Notes under the pieces: model-generated
Told to the model about the DNA's origin: nothing
What the model saw: only the letters and a program-made list of their open reading frames with translations
Databases searched by the model: none
Translations under genes and position numbers: made by a program
DNA from: Bacillus aerolatus
GTDB lineage: Bacteria > Bacillota > Bacilli > Bacillales > Domibacillaceae
Length of the DNA stretch: 64,000 nt
Direction: 5' to 3'
Assembly: GCF_009183655.1 (NCBI RefSeq)
Contig: NZ_WEIO01000002.1
Location: 489,064-553,063 of the forward strand
In this document: piece after piece, positions 37,103 through 46,565 of the stretch
Position numbering within the stretch: the stretch's first letter is position 1
Layout of the letters: each line of letters begins with the position of its first letter

Positions 37103-38536
37103 ATGGAAAATTTCAAACCATCGTCTGAACACGACCTTTATAATGAAGATTTGGCGCCTGTAAATAATAATGATAAAAATGTAAAACCATCTGGGTATGG
37201 ATTTGTTTGGTTTGGTCTGGCAGTGCAAATTACCGCTTTTTTAAGTCTCTCACCGATGGTTAACTATTTTACAATTGGTCAACTAAATTTAATTTTTATT
37301 ATAGGATCGATATTAATAGGGTTATTTTGTTTTATTACCCAAGATATTGGTTTGAGGTATGGTATAAGTTTTGCAACCTCAGTTTCGGTCACGTTTGGTT
37401 ATAAAGGTGGTAAAATTATCAATATGATACGCACCTTTCCTAGCTTAATATTCTTTGGATTAAATGCATATATAGGAGCAATCGCCCTAAATGAAATTTT
37501 CAAAATGGTTTTTGGTTTTGAAAGTATCCTTTTGGGTCTTATATTGAACATTGCAGTTCTAGTTGCTATTACTGTAAAAAAGCTAAAAAGTATTGAAAGG
37601 TTTATTGCCTTTGCGGCTCCATTACTGCTGCTAATTGGAATATACATGTTATATGTAGTTCTTTCTGCATATGATGTATCTTATTTTGATACACTTAGTA
37701 TGGGGAATTTACACAAATCTGATCACTCAGTAGGGATGTGGCTCTATAGTTTCGCGGTAGTAATCGGCGTTTTTTCTAGTGTAGCATTGGGTATCAATGA
37801 TTTTACAAAGGACTGTAAAATTAATCAAAATAATAATAAATGGTTTCAAACAAACAAGAGTTATTTTATTGCCACTTTTATTGGTCTTGTACCACCTCTT
37901 GCGTTCTTCTCGATATTAGGAAGTATCACAATGGCTCTTTCTGGACGTACTGATGTTTTAATAGTTATTTCTGAATTAGTTCAAGAAAGATCTGTCGTTT
38001 TGGCGGTATTACTACAATTATTTATTGTGGTAGCACAAGCATCTACAAATGCTGCAGCAACTTTATTACCATCAGCATATGCTATTTCAGGTCTGTTGCC
38101 GAGAAAAATAAGCTTTAAGGCTGCTGTTATAGGTTTTGCCCTGCTCGTATTTATCGTACGACCATGGGCCATCCAGGAACATTTAGCCTTCATTATTTCC
38201 TTGTTTAGTTTTACCGCCGGTCCAGCAATAGCAATTATTGCAGTGGATTACTATATTTTTAGAAAAAGAAAGATTAGTTTAAGTGATGTATATAATTCTA
38301 AAGGGAAGTATCGATATTTTAAGGGAATTAACCCTGTAGCATTAGTCGTTTATGTATTGGCGACCGTTATTGGTTTTGTGTTTTTTTCAGATCTAAGCTT
38401 TTACATTGCAACGACACTTGCCGCCGTTTTTTATTATATAGCTGCTAAACTACTTAGCACAAAATACCCTGTTTTGGTACAAGAAGAAACAGAATATACT
38501 AGAAGGATCCAATCTAAGAAAGAAACTGTTTCTTAA
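37103..38536 (+). CDS. NCS1-family permease (hydantoin/allantoin/cytosine type), set 1
   Basis: A 477-residue protein with twelve hydrophobic helices, starting at ATG 37103 (AAAGGTGG upstream; the GTG at 37094 lies within that site). Its layout resembles NCS1 transporters such as Mhp1, PucI and CodB, which import hydantoins, allantoin or cytosine with Na+ or H+. The N-terminal 30 residues are charged and cytosolic. Position after M20-HyuA-HyuB makes uptake of the pathway's cyclic substrate the likely job. Confidence 0.82.
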   Translation: MENFKPSSEHDLYNEDLAPVNNNDKNVKPSGYGFVWFGLAVQITAFLSLSPMVNYFTIGQLNLIFIIGSILIGLFCFITQDIGLRYGISFATSVSVTFGYKGGKIINMIRTFPSLIFFGLNAYIGAIALNEIFKMVFGFESILLGLILNIAVLVAITVKKLKSIERFIAFAAPLLLLIGIYMLYVVLSAYDVSYFDTLSMGNLHKSDHSVGMWLYSFAVVIGVFSSVALGINDFTKDCKINQNNNKWFQTNKSYFIATFIGLVPPLAFFSILGSITMALSGRTDVLIVISELVQERSVVLAVLLQLFIVVAQASTNAAATLLPSAYAISGLLPRKISFKAAVIGFALLVFIVRPWAIQEHLAFIISLFSFTAGPAIAIIAVDYYIFRKRKISLSDVYNSKGKYRYFKGINPVALVVYVLATVIGFVFFSDLSFYIATTLAAVFYYIAAKLLSTKYPVLVQEETEYTRRIQSKKETVS

Positions 38537-38628
38537 TACTGAAAACTTAATGAGGAATATGGATTATTATAAAGATAGATGTAGAATGACAATAAAGTTA
38601 CTTAAATTAAAAAAATTTAAACGTTTAT

Positions 38629-38653
38629 ACCCCCGCCGTTTTAAGGCGGGGGT
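38629..38653 (+). terminator. GC-rich hairpin after permease set 1
   Basis: ACCCCCGCC and GGCGGGGGT (38629-38637 and 38645-38653) form a 9-bp stem with a seven-base loop GTTTTAA. The T run after it is poor (TAAATCG), so termination is probable but not certain. Similar hairpins occur at right ends of IS200/IS605-type elements, but no transposase or TnpB lies nearby. Confidence 0.55.
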
Positions 38654-38919
38654 TAAATCGATTGGGGGAAAATCTGGGAGATGGTGCTTCGCTGAACTAA
38701 AATTATAAGAATAAAGTCGTTTAAAAATCCACGTTTTATACCGAAATTGTCAGCAATAGGTAAGCTTTTAAGGACTTGACTTGGATCCTCTATAGGTATG
38801 ATTTGTCTTTAAAGGCTATGCTGGTGTTTCCTCAAAAAAAGAGCAAAAAAACCTAATCATTTAACAGTGAATTTATGTGTTAGTTCATTTTTTTCGAACA
38901 TTTAATTCGAAATTATTGA

Positions 38920-38949
38920 TTTTACTGTAGTAAAAAATGTTGATATAAT
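38920..38949 (+). promoter_or_regulatory. Promoter with palindromic operator, copy 2
   Basis: TTTTACTGTAGTAAAA (38920-38935) overlaps TTTACT (38921-38926). A 17-base spacer leads to a consensus TATAAT (38944-38949). It would drive the second permease-HyuB-HyuA operon through the remnant region. Confidence 0.66.
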
Positions 38950-38999
38950 TTCAAATATACAGAATATTTAATTTGATTCCAATACTTCAAGGGAGGTGA

Positions 39000-39041
39000 A
39001 TGCCTATAAAAGTGATAACTTTTTATAAGAGAAGTCTTTAG
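39000..39041 (+). other. Possible 13-codon leader peptide, copy 2
   Basis: The frame MPIKVITFYKRSL plus stop follows a near-perfect GGAGGTGA. Two of the three differences from copy 1 are silent in this frame. Real translation is unproven. Confidence 0.3.
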
Positions 39042-39269
39042 TACAGTCAATTAATTTATAGTGCGACGTAAAAAGCTTATCAAGTTATAATCCTACTCTA
39101 TTTAAAAGAGTTAAATGTACAAAAAGAATAATTTGCCAGGAGTATTAACAACTATTTAATCAATTCATTTAGAAAAATGAGTATGTAATAATCAGAAAAA
39201 TCAAGAAAATGAAGAAGAGCTAAAGTGGTTTTAAAGATCACTGTGAAAAATACACTAATAAATTTTTAT

Positions 39270-39444
39270 GTGAAATCTCAATTATGCGCATCCCGGAAGA
39301 ACGGTTAGGAGATATGCGTGCGCAAGCAAAGGTTACGAAAGTAGCTGAACGGAAGTTAATCAAAAGGAGTGAATTTATTTTATAGGAGTAAATGAAAGCG
39401 CATACGCATATTTAGGTATTTGGAATGAAGATATTCAAATTTGA
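39270..39444 (+). pseudogene. Remnants of a lost HyuB and HyuA
   Basis: At about 39270-39363 the frame reads EISIMRIPEERLGDMRAQAK, matching SNMRVPEERLGDFRAQVEST of HyuB set 1. After a break, 39388-39444 reads VNESAYAYLGIWNEDIQI and stop, which resembles HERVYAYSSNDQEIEIYGL near the HyuA C-terminus. The remnants sit behind promoter copy 2. They show that a further hydantoinase operon once stood here and was deleted almost entirely. Confidence 0.65.
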
Positions 39445-39456
39445 GGGGGGATAAAT

Positions 39457-40845
39457 ATGACAGGAGAAAATGTTAAACAAAAAATTGAAGATGGAGATGA
39501 TTATTCTCTAGAGCCAGTGCCTGAGAGTGAACGAAGAAGTTGGCTATCGCTCTCTTTTTCATTAGCTGGTAATGCGACAGCCTTAATTTACCTGCAATTT
39601 GGGGCTTTGATGGCAATGACCTACGGAGTTGCTAACGCTGTAGGTGCATTAGTGTATGCCACAATTATTGGCGGCATTCTTGGATATGCGTTGAGTATTG
39701 TTGCTGCAAAAACAGGACTAGGATCCAATCTGATTGCGAGATCAGCAGGTTTTGGATTTAGAGGTGTAGCGCTATATTCCCTTGCAGTCGGTTCCACTTC
39801 AACTATGTATTTTTCCCTTGAGGGTATTATAATGGCTAATTCATTTCACTCTTTTTTACCCCAAATTCCACTATGGCTTATTGTAATTTTAATGGTAATT
39901 GGAATGGTGTTACTAAATTGGTTTGGAATACGTGTATTAGAAAAGTTCCAAAAATGGTCAATTGTTGTCTATGCTGTACTGTTACTCATTGCAATTTTTA
40001 TCAGCATAAATATGTTTTTTAATAATTCACCTAATTGGATACAGTATATGCCAGAAAATATGCCTTTAACTGCTTTTGGCTTATTTTCGTGTATTGGCAT
40101 CATAAATGGAATTGTTGGCATTCTAGTTTTAAATGTAGCAGATTTTGCTCGTTTTATAAAGAAAGAGGAACTTAAAATTGGTTCGCTTTCACTTGGAGTT
40201 GTCGTTCAATTATGGTGGTATCTAATTGCTGGACTTATAGGGATATGGTTTGGAATTAATTATTCAGAAACCAACCCAGGTATCTATTTTGTTGCAATTC
40301 TTGGGATATGGGGGGTATTGTTTGTTTTTTTAACTCAGTTAAGAATAAACGTGAATAACCTGTATATTGGTTCTCTTTCCATAGCAAATTTCTTTGCTGT
40401 AATTTTTTCTTTAAAACCAGGTAGGGTGTTTTGGATTGTCGTAATGTCTGCAATTGGAACTTTAATCATGATTTCAGGGGTTGTAGAGCATTTAGAAGCG
40501 ATTACACACCTTATCGGAGTTTTTATGATGCCGATTATGATACTCATAGTAACCGATATCTATATTGTTAGGAAATTATTAAAACTTGGGTCAGAAGATT
40601 TAGAATACAGGCCAAGCCACCTTAGAAACTGGAATCCAGTTGGTATTTTCTCGGTAATTACTTCCGGCGCTATAAGTCTCTTGATGTCGTATGGAGTCTT
40701 GGGCTCCTTTTGGAAACCGCTATCATCAGTGATTGCTTGTATCCTAGCATTCACCCTATATGTCATGCTCAGTGTTTTAACTAAAGGGAAGTTTAACTAT
40801 CCTAAAAATGTTGAAATAACTGATGAAGAAGTGAAACACATTTAA
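39457..40845 (+). CDS. NCS1-family cytosine/purine-type permease, set 2
   Basis: A 462-residue permease with about twelve helices and the CodB-like N-terminus DYSLEPVPESERRSWLSLSF. AGNATALIYLQFGALMAM in helix 1 and ADFARF in the middle are typical of cytosine/purine permeases of the NCS1 family. It is only distantly similar to the permease at 37103, so the two probably bring in different cyclic substrates. ATG 39457 has GAGGGGGG upstream. HyuB set 2 follows after 30 bases. Confidence 0.85.
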   Translation: MTGENVKQKIEDGDDYSLEPVPESERRSWLSLSFSLAGNATALIYLQFGALMAMTYGVANAVGALVYATIIGGILGYALSIVAAKTGLGSNLIARSAGFGFRGVALYSLAVGSTSTMYFSLEGIIMANSFHSFLPQIPLWLIVILMVIGMVLLNWFGIRVLEKFQKWSIVVYAVLLLIAIFISINMFFNNSPNWIQYMPENMPLTAFGLFSCIGIINGIVGILVLNVADFARFIKKEELKIGSLSLGVVVQLWWYLIAGLIGIWFGINYSETNPGIYFVAILGIWGVLFVFLTQLRINVNNLYIGSLSIANFFAVIFSLKPGRVFWIVVMSAIGTLIMISGVVEHLEAITHLIGVFMMPIMILIVTDIYIVRKLLKLGSEDLEYRPSHLRNWNPVGIFSVITSGAISLLMSYGVLGSFWKPLSSVIACILAFTLYVMLSVLTKGKFNYPKNVEITDEEVKHI

Positions 40846-40875
40846 CGAAACATCAATTATAAGGAGGAGTAGTCT

Positions 40876-42660
40876 GTGAACTCTATTACACCCGATTTAA
40901 TGGCTATTTTGTCAAGTAAAATAAATGGTATTTCTAGACAAATGACGTATGTATTACAAAAAAGTGCTCGTTCAAGCATTATAAGCAATGCTAGGGATTT
41001 TTCAACTGCTGTATGTGATGGGAAAGGAGAGGTAATCGCTCTTCCAAATGGGTTTCCAGTACATGCTACGAACATGGGATTGACACTTAGAGGGGTTTTT
41101 GAATACCATCCACCGAGTACCTTAAAACCCGGGGACGCCATTTTGAATAATTCTCCTTATCACGGGAATACACATATGGGTGATCATACAATCATTGTCC
41201 CTGTTTTTTTTGAAGATGAGATTATGTTCTATACCACAATTAGAGCACATCAAGCAGATATCGGAAATAGTATACCGACAACCTACCATGGAATGGCAAA
41301 AGATATTTATGAGGAAGGGGCTCTTTGTTTCCCAGGTGTTAAGATCCAAAAAAACTACGAAGACGTCGAAGACATCATAAGAATGTGTAAAATGAGAATT
41401 CGCGTCCCAGATATCTGGTATGGTGACTACTCTGCTGCGGTAGGTGCTGCAAGAATAGGAGAAAAAGAGTTAATAAAGTTAACAGAAAAATACGGTAAAG
41501 AGACAGTCAAGATATTTTGTAGGGAATGGCAGAAATATGGAGATAAAAAAATGGAGGAAGAAATTAAAAAAATCCCTTCTGGAACATGGAGATCAGAATC
41601 AAAACATGACCCAATAGCTGACATCCTCCCTGATGGAATAAGCGTAAAATCCACAGTGACAGTTGATCAAGAGCAAGGTAAGATCATTGTAGATTTTACG
41701 GAAAATGGTGACCCGATAAAAAGTGGATATAATCTTTGTGAAGCCACCGTCCTTGCTGCAGGCAGAACTGCTGTATTGAATTGCTTATCCGCCAATGATT
41801 TACCTCTTTGTGAAGGAACATTTTCACGTATTGAGGTGAAAATGAAGGAAAGAGGAGTTATCGGTAAAGCTAGTTTCCCTTATTCATCAGCTCTCGCTAC
41901 CACAAGTTTATTTGAAAGAGCAGTGTTTGCAGCTCAGCTTGCATTAAGTCAAGCAAAAGAGGAGTTTGGAATGGCTGAAGGATCTTCAATCACAGTTCCA
42001 TCCCAGCCCGTAGTATCTGGATTTGATTCTCGATATAATAGGCCCTTTATATCACAAATTAGTTCTGGAATATCGGGAGGGATGGCCGTTTTTGGACATG
42101 ATGGTTATACAACATTTGGTGGTGTTTGCACAGGTGGATTGAGTGTGTGGAATCCGTTCGAAGTTCTGGAGCAGAAGTATCCAATTCAATTTGAAATGCA
42201 AGAAATTATTCCGGATTCTTGCGGAGCTGGCAAATGGGATGGCGGCCCTGGTACTAGGATTGAGATGAAGATGAGGGATGATAGGGTAAGATTCGTAATT
42301 AATTGTGATAATAGTAAGAATCCTGCAAGAGGGGTTAAAGGTGGGAAAAACGGTAGACCTATATATGCATATAGATATAAAGAGAGTGATAAAGAAAATA
42401 TTGAAGATATAACTAATACTTTTATTGATGTTGAGTTAGAACCTAAAGAAATATTTATATCGGAGTCTGCTGCAGGAGGTGGACTGGGTGATCCCTTTGA
42501 AAGAGATCCTGAATTGATTAGACATCGTGTGAGAGAAGGATGGCTTTCTTTAAAAAAAGCTAAAGAAGTATACGGCGTAGTAATAGATACGACAAATGAG
42601 AGGTACATTGTAAATTATGAAGAGACTAGGGAACTTAGAAATAGGAGGGTGTTGAAATAA
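40876..42660 (+). CDS. hyuB: Hydantoinase/oxoprolinase subunit B, set 2
   Basis: A 594-residue HyuB with ISRQMTYVLQKSARSSIISN, ARDFSTAVCDGKGEV, NNSPYHGNTHMGDHT and the C-terminal AAGGGLGDPFERDP. GTG 40876 follows AAGGAGGAG. The stop overlaps the HyuA start by one base (TAATG), so A and B are coupled. The gene order is B then A, the reverse of set 1, and sequences differ clearly, so this is an independent lineage rather than a recent copy. Confidence 0.92.
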   Translation: MNSITPDLMAILSSKINGISRQMTYVLQKSARSSIISNARDFSTAVCDGKGEVIALPNGFPVHATNMGLTLRGVFEYHPPSTLKPGDAILNNSPYHGNTHMGDHTIIVPVFFEDEIMFYTTIRAHQADIGNSIPTTYHGMAKDIYEEGALCFPGVKIQKNYEDVEDIIRMCKMRIRVPDIWYGDYSAAVGAARIGEKELIKLTEKYGKETVKIFCREWQKYGDKKMEEEIKKIPSGTWRSESKHDPIADILPDGISVKSTVTVDQEQGKIIVDFTENGDPIKSGYNLCEATVLAAGRTAVLNCLSANDLPLCEGTFSRIEVKMKERGVIGKASFPYSSALATTSLFERAVFAAQLALSQAKEEFGMAEGSSITVPSQPVVSGFDSRYNRPFISQISSGISGGMAVFGHDGYTTFGGVCTGGLSVWNPFEVLEQKYPIQFEMQEIIPDSCGAGKWDGGPGTRIEMKMRDDRVRFVINCDNSKNPARGVKGGKNGRPIYAYRYKESDKENIEDITNTFIDVELEPKEIFISESAAGGGLGDPFERDPELIRHRVREGWLSLKKAKEVYGVVIDTTNERYIVNYEETRELRNRRVLK

Positions 42661-44789
42661 TGGGGTATCGAATCTGTTCAGACGTTGGCGGAACCTTTAC
42701 TGACGTAGTGGTAATAGAAGAAAATGGAACAACTAATATTTTTAAATCACTAACTACATTGGAAAACCGTGTAAATGGGGTTGTTGATTGTCTAAGACTT
42801 GCAGCAGAATTTTATCAAAAACCGTTAAAAAAATTCATGGCTGAATGTGAATTTTTCGCGCATGGTACCACAGCTGGTACAAATGCTTTAATCGAAGGAA
42901 AGGTAGCGAAGGTAGGATTACTTTGTACAAAAGGTTTCCGAGATGTACTCTTATTCCGGGAAGCGGGAAAAGATCATCCTTTTGACTGGCACGTGGATCA
43001 TCCGGAACCCTTCGTTCCTAGATATCTTACTTTGCCTGTAACAGAACGAATTAATTCTGAGGGGCAAATCTCTACCCCATTAAATGAAGATGAAGTAAGA
43101 GCAGTAATAAAGAAATTTAAATCTTATAATGTGGAGGCAATTGCTGTTTCATTGCTTTGGTCTTTCGTAAACCCCCAACATGAGATACGCATAGGTGAAA
43201 TTATTGAAGAAGAATGGCCTGAAATGACTTATACATTAAGTCATCAGGTCAGCCCCCGCATCAGAGAATATAGAAGGACTATTAGTACAGCGATAGATGC
43301 CTCATTAAAGCCACTAATGAATGATTACATTAGTCATTTTGAAAATAGCCTGAAAGAAATAGGATATAATGGAGAGCTAAGTTTGCTTACGAGTTCCGGT
43401 GGGGTATTAACCCCCGAGGCGATGATGGGGAAACCTATTTATAGTTTAGATTCGGGCCCTGCACTGGCACCGATTGCTGGTAAGTTCTATGCTGAGAAAG
43501 AGTTCAATAAATGTAATGTCATTACATGCGATATGGGTGGTACAAGTTTTGATATGAGTCGAATTACAGATGGTATTCTTACCGTTACAACAGACTCAAT
43601 TATTTACGGAGAAAAAATAAATATTCCAAAAGTAGATGTAAAGACCATTGGTGCAGGCGGTGGCAGCATAGCTTGGGTGGATGAAGGCGGACTACTCCGT
43701 TTAGGTCCTGAAGGAGCAGGCTCTTTGCCTGGACCAGCATGCTACATGAGGGGCGGGAAATATCCTACTATAACAGATGCCAACTTAGTATTGGGTTATC
43801 TCGATGAGGGCTTCTTTTTAGGCGGAACAATGAAAGTAAGCAAAAGGCTTGCGGAACAGGCAATTTTTGAATACGTAGCTAAACCTTTAAATGTAAGTAT
43901 AATTGAAGCGGCCTATATGATTTATAATTCCGCCAATCATATCATGACAGAGGCTATGCGTGATATTACAATATGGGAGGGTATCGATCCGAAAGAATAT
44001 ACAATTGTTGCTGGCGGAGGGGCAATCGGCATGCATGTGGCCTCAATAGGTTCACAATTAGGATGTAGTGAAATCATTGTTCCGAAGACTGCATCAACTC
44101 TAAGTGCTTTTGGGGGAGTTGTTGCGGATGTAATCAGTGGCTTTAGTCGTAGTCATGTTACAACAACAGATGCTTTTAACTTTGATAAAGTAAATTTAAT
44201 ATTGAAAGATTTAGAAGAAGAGGCAAGAACATTTTTAAATAGAGTGGGCATCCCAATGGAAAGACAGGTGTTGGAATTTTCAGCTGAAGCACGATATCCA
44301 TTTCAAAATAATGAGCTAACTGTACCCCTTAAGGGAAATGTATTTATCAATGATGATGATATAACAAAGTTTGCGAAAGACTTTCATAATCAACATGATG
44401 AAACGTTAGGTTCAAAAAGTGAAAAAGAGGCTATTGAAATTGCTATGTGGAAAGTAAAGGCAAAAGGTATAATGCCTGACATTAAACTCCAAGAACAAAA
44501 TCTATTTCATGAGGAACCAGAAACCTTGGCAATTAAACCTTCGAGGCAGGCATTTTTTAAAGAGTGTGGGGGAATGATAGAGGTACCTGTTTATAATGAA
44601 GAATTACTAAGGGCTGGAAATATTATAAATGGCCCTGCAATTATTGAACAACCTACAACTAATATTGTCATTACCCCGGATTGCAAAGCGACAATTTCTC
44701 GATATGGAAATGTTAAGGTTGAAATTAAGGCTGAAAAAGCCAACCATGAGGCACATAAATCCCAATTGTTAGCGAATTCGCCTCTGTAA
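42660..44789 (+). CDS. hyuA: Hydantoinase/oxoprolinase subunit A, set 2
   Basis: A 709-residue HyuA with SDVGGTFTDVVVIEE, FFAHGTTAGTNALIEG, CDMGGTSFDMSRI and GAGGGSIAWVDEGGLL. ATP-dependent ring opening with HyuB set 2 is the expected reaction. PFDWHVDHPEPFVPRYLTLP after the second motif is as in N-methylhydantoinase/acetone- and acetophenone-carboxylase-like subunits, so a carboxylase role cannot be excluded from sequence. It is the last gene of the operon, about 200 bases before an inverted repeat. Confidence 0.9.
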   Translation: MGYRICSDVGGTFTDVVVIEENGTTNIFKSLTTLENRVNGVVDCLRLAAEFYQKPLKKFMAECEFFAHGTTAGTNALIEGKVAKVGLLCTKGFRDVLLFREAGKDHPFDWHVDHPEPFVPRYLTLPVTERINSEGQISTPLNEDEVRAVIKKFKSYNVEAIAVSLLWSFVNPQHEIRIGEIIEEEWPEMTYTLSHQVSPRIREYRRTISTAIDASLKPLMNDYISHFENSLKEIGYNGELSLLTSSGGVLTPEAMMGKPIYSLDSGPALAPIAGKFYAEKEFNKCNVITCDMGGTSFDMSRITDGILTVTTDSIIYGEKINIPKVDVKTIGAGGGSIAWVDEGGLLRLGPEGAGSLPGPACYMRGGKYPTITDANLVLGYLDEGFFLGGTMKVSKRLAEQAIFEYVAKPLNVSIIEAAYMIYNSANHIMTEAMRDITIWEGIDPKEYTIVAGGGAIGMHVASIGSQLGCSEIIVPKTASTLSAFGGVVADVISGFSRSHVTTTDAFNFDKVNLILKDLEEEARTFLNRVGIPMERQVLEFSAEARYPFQNNELTVPLKGNVFINDDDITKFAKDFHNQHDETLGSKSEKEAIEIAMWKVKAKGIMPDIKLQEQNLFHEEPETLAIKPSRQAFFKECGGMIEVPVYNEELLRAGNIINGPAIIEQPTTNIVITPDCKATISRYGNVKVEIKAEKANHEAHKSQLLANSPL

Positions 44790-44991
44790 ATCGACGTATT
44801 AACAATAAAAAATTAATAGAGTACTACTATTGTGTGTATACACTACCACAAGTGGAGAACTTACCGGAAATGAGAACTTCCTTTCTAGGAGGACAGGAGA
44901 AGGTTCTGAGGATACGAAATCTGGGGTCATTTTATCCTTTTACCTATATTGGCTATATGTATTGGTAGCTGACTAGTATCAATTTAATAAA

Positions 44992-45029
44992 CACCCCAAA
45001 AGACAGATTTTACTCTAACTTTTGGGGTG
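44992..45029. terminator. Inverted repeat / terminator after hyu set 2
   Basis: CACCCCAAAAG (44992-45002) pairs perfectly with CTTTTGGGGTG (45019-45029). It may end the hyu transcript. The sequence also resembles ends of IS3-type elements (ACCCCAAAAGT), so it could be a leftover. The rest of 44790-45234 is AT-rich with no gene I can support. Confidence 0.5.
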
Positions 45030-45234
45030 CACTACATCTTTCACATCTATAAGGTTTCTGAAACTTTTATTAAAAATCTTGAAATATATGAATTTGATGT
45101 TGCCATTTCATTTCCTTTAAGTTGCTTTTATGTGTTCCAAAACTCGTCTTTAATTGAATAAAGAATACGTGATAAAGTTTTACTAAACAACCCAATACTT
45201 CACAACCGCGCACGATTGTGGAAGATTAAAAAAT

Positions 45235-45267
45235 GTGCAAGGGCTGCCTCAAGGACAGCTCTTGCAC
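45235..45267 (-). terminator. Terminator of the leftward thioesterase gene
   Basis: GTGCAAGGGCTGCC and GGACAGCTCTTGCAC form a near-perfect 14-bp stem with loop TCAA. Read on the minus strand it is followed by TTTTTTAATC, as expected for a terminator of the gene ending at 45271. Confidence 0.8.
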
Positions 45268-45270
45268 CAC

Positions 45271-45726
45271 TTAAACATGCTCATCAAGTTCTATAAAATA
45301 ATGATCCTTACGGTAAGACACTGCCTCCATAGTAGCTATCAGATTTCGTCCATGTAAGATATCGATTCGATAGAACCCTGTACGATAGTTTCGTTTTACT
45401 TCCGTTGCACGGGCGACTATCTTGTCTCCAGGTTTAGCTGATTCAATAAACTGGATTGTTGTCGAGAGTCCCAATGATGTTTTTCCATATGCATTACAGG
45501 CTACGGAAAAAGCATGATCTGCTAAAGCATAAATAACTGCCCCATGAACAGTTCCATATGCATTTACCATATGACTTTGCACTTCCAGCATTGCCTCTGC
45601 AAAACCAGCCTCAAACTTTGTTAACTGAATGCCTAACGACTGAGCATATGGATCGTTTTTTACTTGTTTGTAAATTTGCTCGTAGTGTTTTTCATAAATT
45701 TGATACTCATCAATTTTCTTCTTCAC
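45271..45726 (-). CDS. PaaI-family hotdog thioesterase
   Basis: A 151-residue protein starting at GTG. The hotdog signature HMVNAYGTVHGAVIYALADHAF (in parts HGAVIYALAD) contains the catalytic Asp typical of PaaI and related acyl-CoA thioesterases. The following TTIQFIESAKPGDKIVARAT strand region is also typical. It would hydrolyse phenylacetyl-CoA-like or other acyl-CoA thioesters in the cytosol. It is monocistronic and not next to other phenylacetate genes, so the substrate is open. Confidence 0.85.
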   Translation of the reverse strand: MKKKIDEYQIYEKHYEQIYKQVKNDPYAQSLGIQLTKFEAGFAEAMLEVQSHMVNAYGTVHGAVIYALADHAFSVACNAYGKTSLGLSTTIQFIESAKPGDKIVARATEVKRNYRTGFYRIDILHGRNLIATMEAVSYRKDHYFIELDEHV

Positions 45727-45836
45727 CTATAATACCCCTTTAATTTATTGAATATTTTACTCCCATCACCATTGATTGAAGAAATGGTAATACGAGAGGA
45801 ATCTCTTATCATTGCGGGCAGACCACTCCTGATAAG

Positions 45837-45920
45837 TATTTGCGCATTGCACTTTCTTCTACAAACTCATTGGAAGAGTTAAAAATAGGCTTAAAAATAT
45901 TAAAACAATATCTCAGCTAA
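45837..45920 (+). pseudogene. C-terminal remnant of a PLP-dependent aminotransferase
   Basis: The frame reads YLRIALSSTNSLEELKIGLK and then ILKQYLS before a stop. This is the usual end of fold-type I aminotransferases (RIAL-S plus a helix of E-E-L-x-x-G-L). Bases just upstream keep a possible continuation in the same frame (PDK), but no real gene is left. A strong hairpin follows at 45951-45996. Confidence 0.45.
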
Positions 45921-45950
45921 TTCAAAAAGATAGAAGATTCAATATTTTAA

Positions 45951-45996
45951 ATTTTGTTCAGCAATCCTACAAAATGGACCGATTGCTGAACAAAAT
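45951..45996. terminator. Strong hairpin after aminotransferase remnant
   Basis: Perfect 16-bp arms, ATTTTGTTCAGCAATC (45951-45966) and GATTGCTGAACAAAAT (45981-45996), surround a 14-base loop. It probably ended the now decayed gene. Confidence 0.6.
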
Positions 45997-46070
45997 CAAA
46001 AAAGCACTCTTTATCAAAAAACAACTTGTTGATATTTCATAGATGCTATTATTTGTTCCAAAACTCATTT

Positions 46071-46565
46071 AAATATCTGGATATGGAAGGCATTGAAATG
46101 CGCGACCCGATCTAGCTGCTAGACAGCAAGTTTAATGAAGAAGTGGAGAAAAATGTGCTTCCTGGATCTAAGGCAGCATAGATGAAACACGCCATGCCAT
46201 AAGGAAAGAAATCAGCGCTCGGAGATTTACTATACGAAAATCTCCGAGCGCTTAGAAACATTGCTGGAACGATTTAAAGAACGCCAGTTGACGATTGATG
46301 AATTATTGGAAGCGTATAAGCAGATGCGCGATGAAACGGTTGAAAAGGAAGCCGGTAAAACAAAGAGCGGGCTGACAAAAGAACAGGAACCGTATTTCAA
46401 TAAATTCATGGAAGTGTATGAGGAGCGGGGGGAGGAAGCAGAGCTGAAAGAATGGTCCGTTGACGTGCATCAATATTTTGAAGCGCGGTAACCGCTATTC
46501 CTGACTGGAAATTGAAACTGGATTTCCGCCGTAAACTAAACGCGGATCTCAAGGTGCTTTGTTAA
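46071..46565 (+). pseudogene. C-terminal remnant of type I restriction subunit HsdR
   Basis: Starting at 46071 the frame reads KYLDMEGIEMRDPI, stop, LLDSKFNEEVEKNVLPGSKA, stop. After a frameshift it reads RHAIRKEIS, then EIYYTKISERLETLLERFKE. A 76-residue intact stretch (46261-46491) continues with RQLTIDELLEAYKQMRDE and ends WSVDVHQYFEAR, followed after another stop by IPDWKLKLDFRRKLNADLK. Order and content match the helical C-terminus of HsdR. Several stops and at least one frameshift show it is dead. No HsdM or HsdS is present. Confidence 0.72.

Larger units (their letters stand above)
38848..39066. repeat. 219-bp promoter-leader block, copy 2
   Basis: Gap-free match to 31353-31571. The palindrome is identical. 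The -10 is TATAAT here versus TATGAT, and the ribosome site is GGGAGGTGA versus GGAAGGTGA, so this copy looks like the stronger one. The upstream part of the 38537-39456 gap (38654-38847) shows nothing else I recognise. Downstream lie remnants of HyuB and HyuA. Confidence 0.9.

Noticed and set aside
38629..38653. The GC-rich hairpin read as the right end of an IS200/IS605 TnpB element
   Set aside because: There is no TnpB or TnpA frame or remnant nearby; kept only as a probable terminator.
42186..42608. A 140-codon leftward frame inside hyuB set 2
   Set aside because: It lies fully within a conserved gene and is low-complexity Ser/Leu/Pro; an antisense shadow.
46208..46250. A near-perfect 14-bp inverted repeat GCGCTCGGAGATT...AATCTCCGAGCGC
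   Set aside because: It lies within the hsdR remnant; the coding relation explains one arm, and no T run follows. It may have arisen during decay and is not called a terminator.
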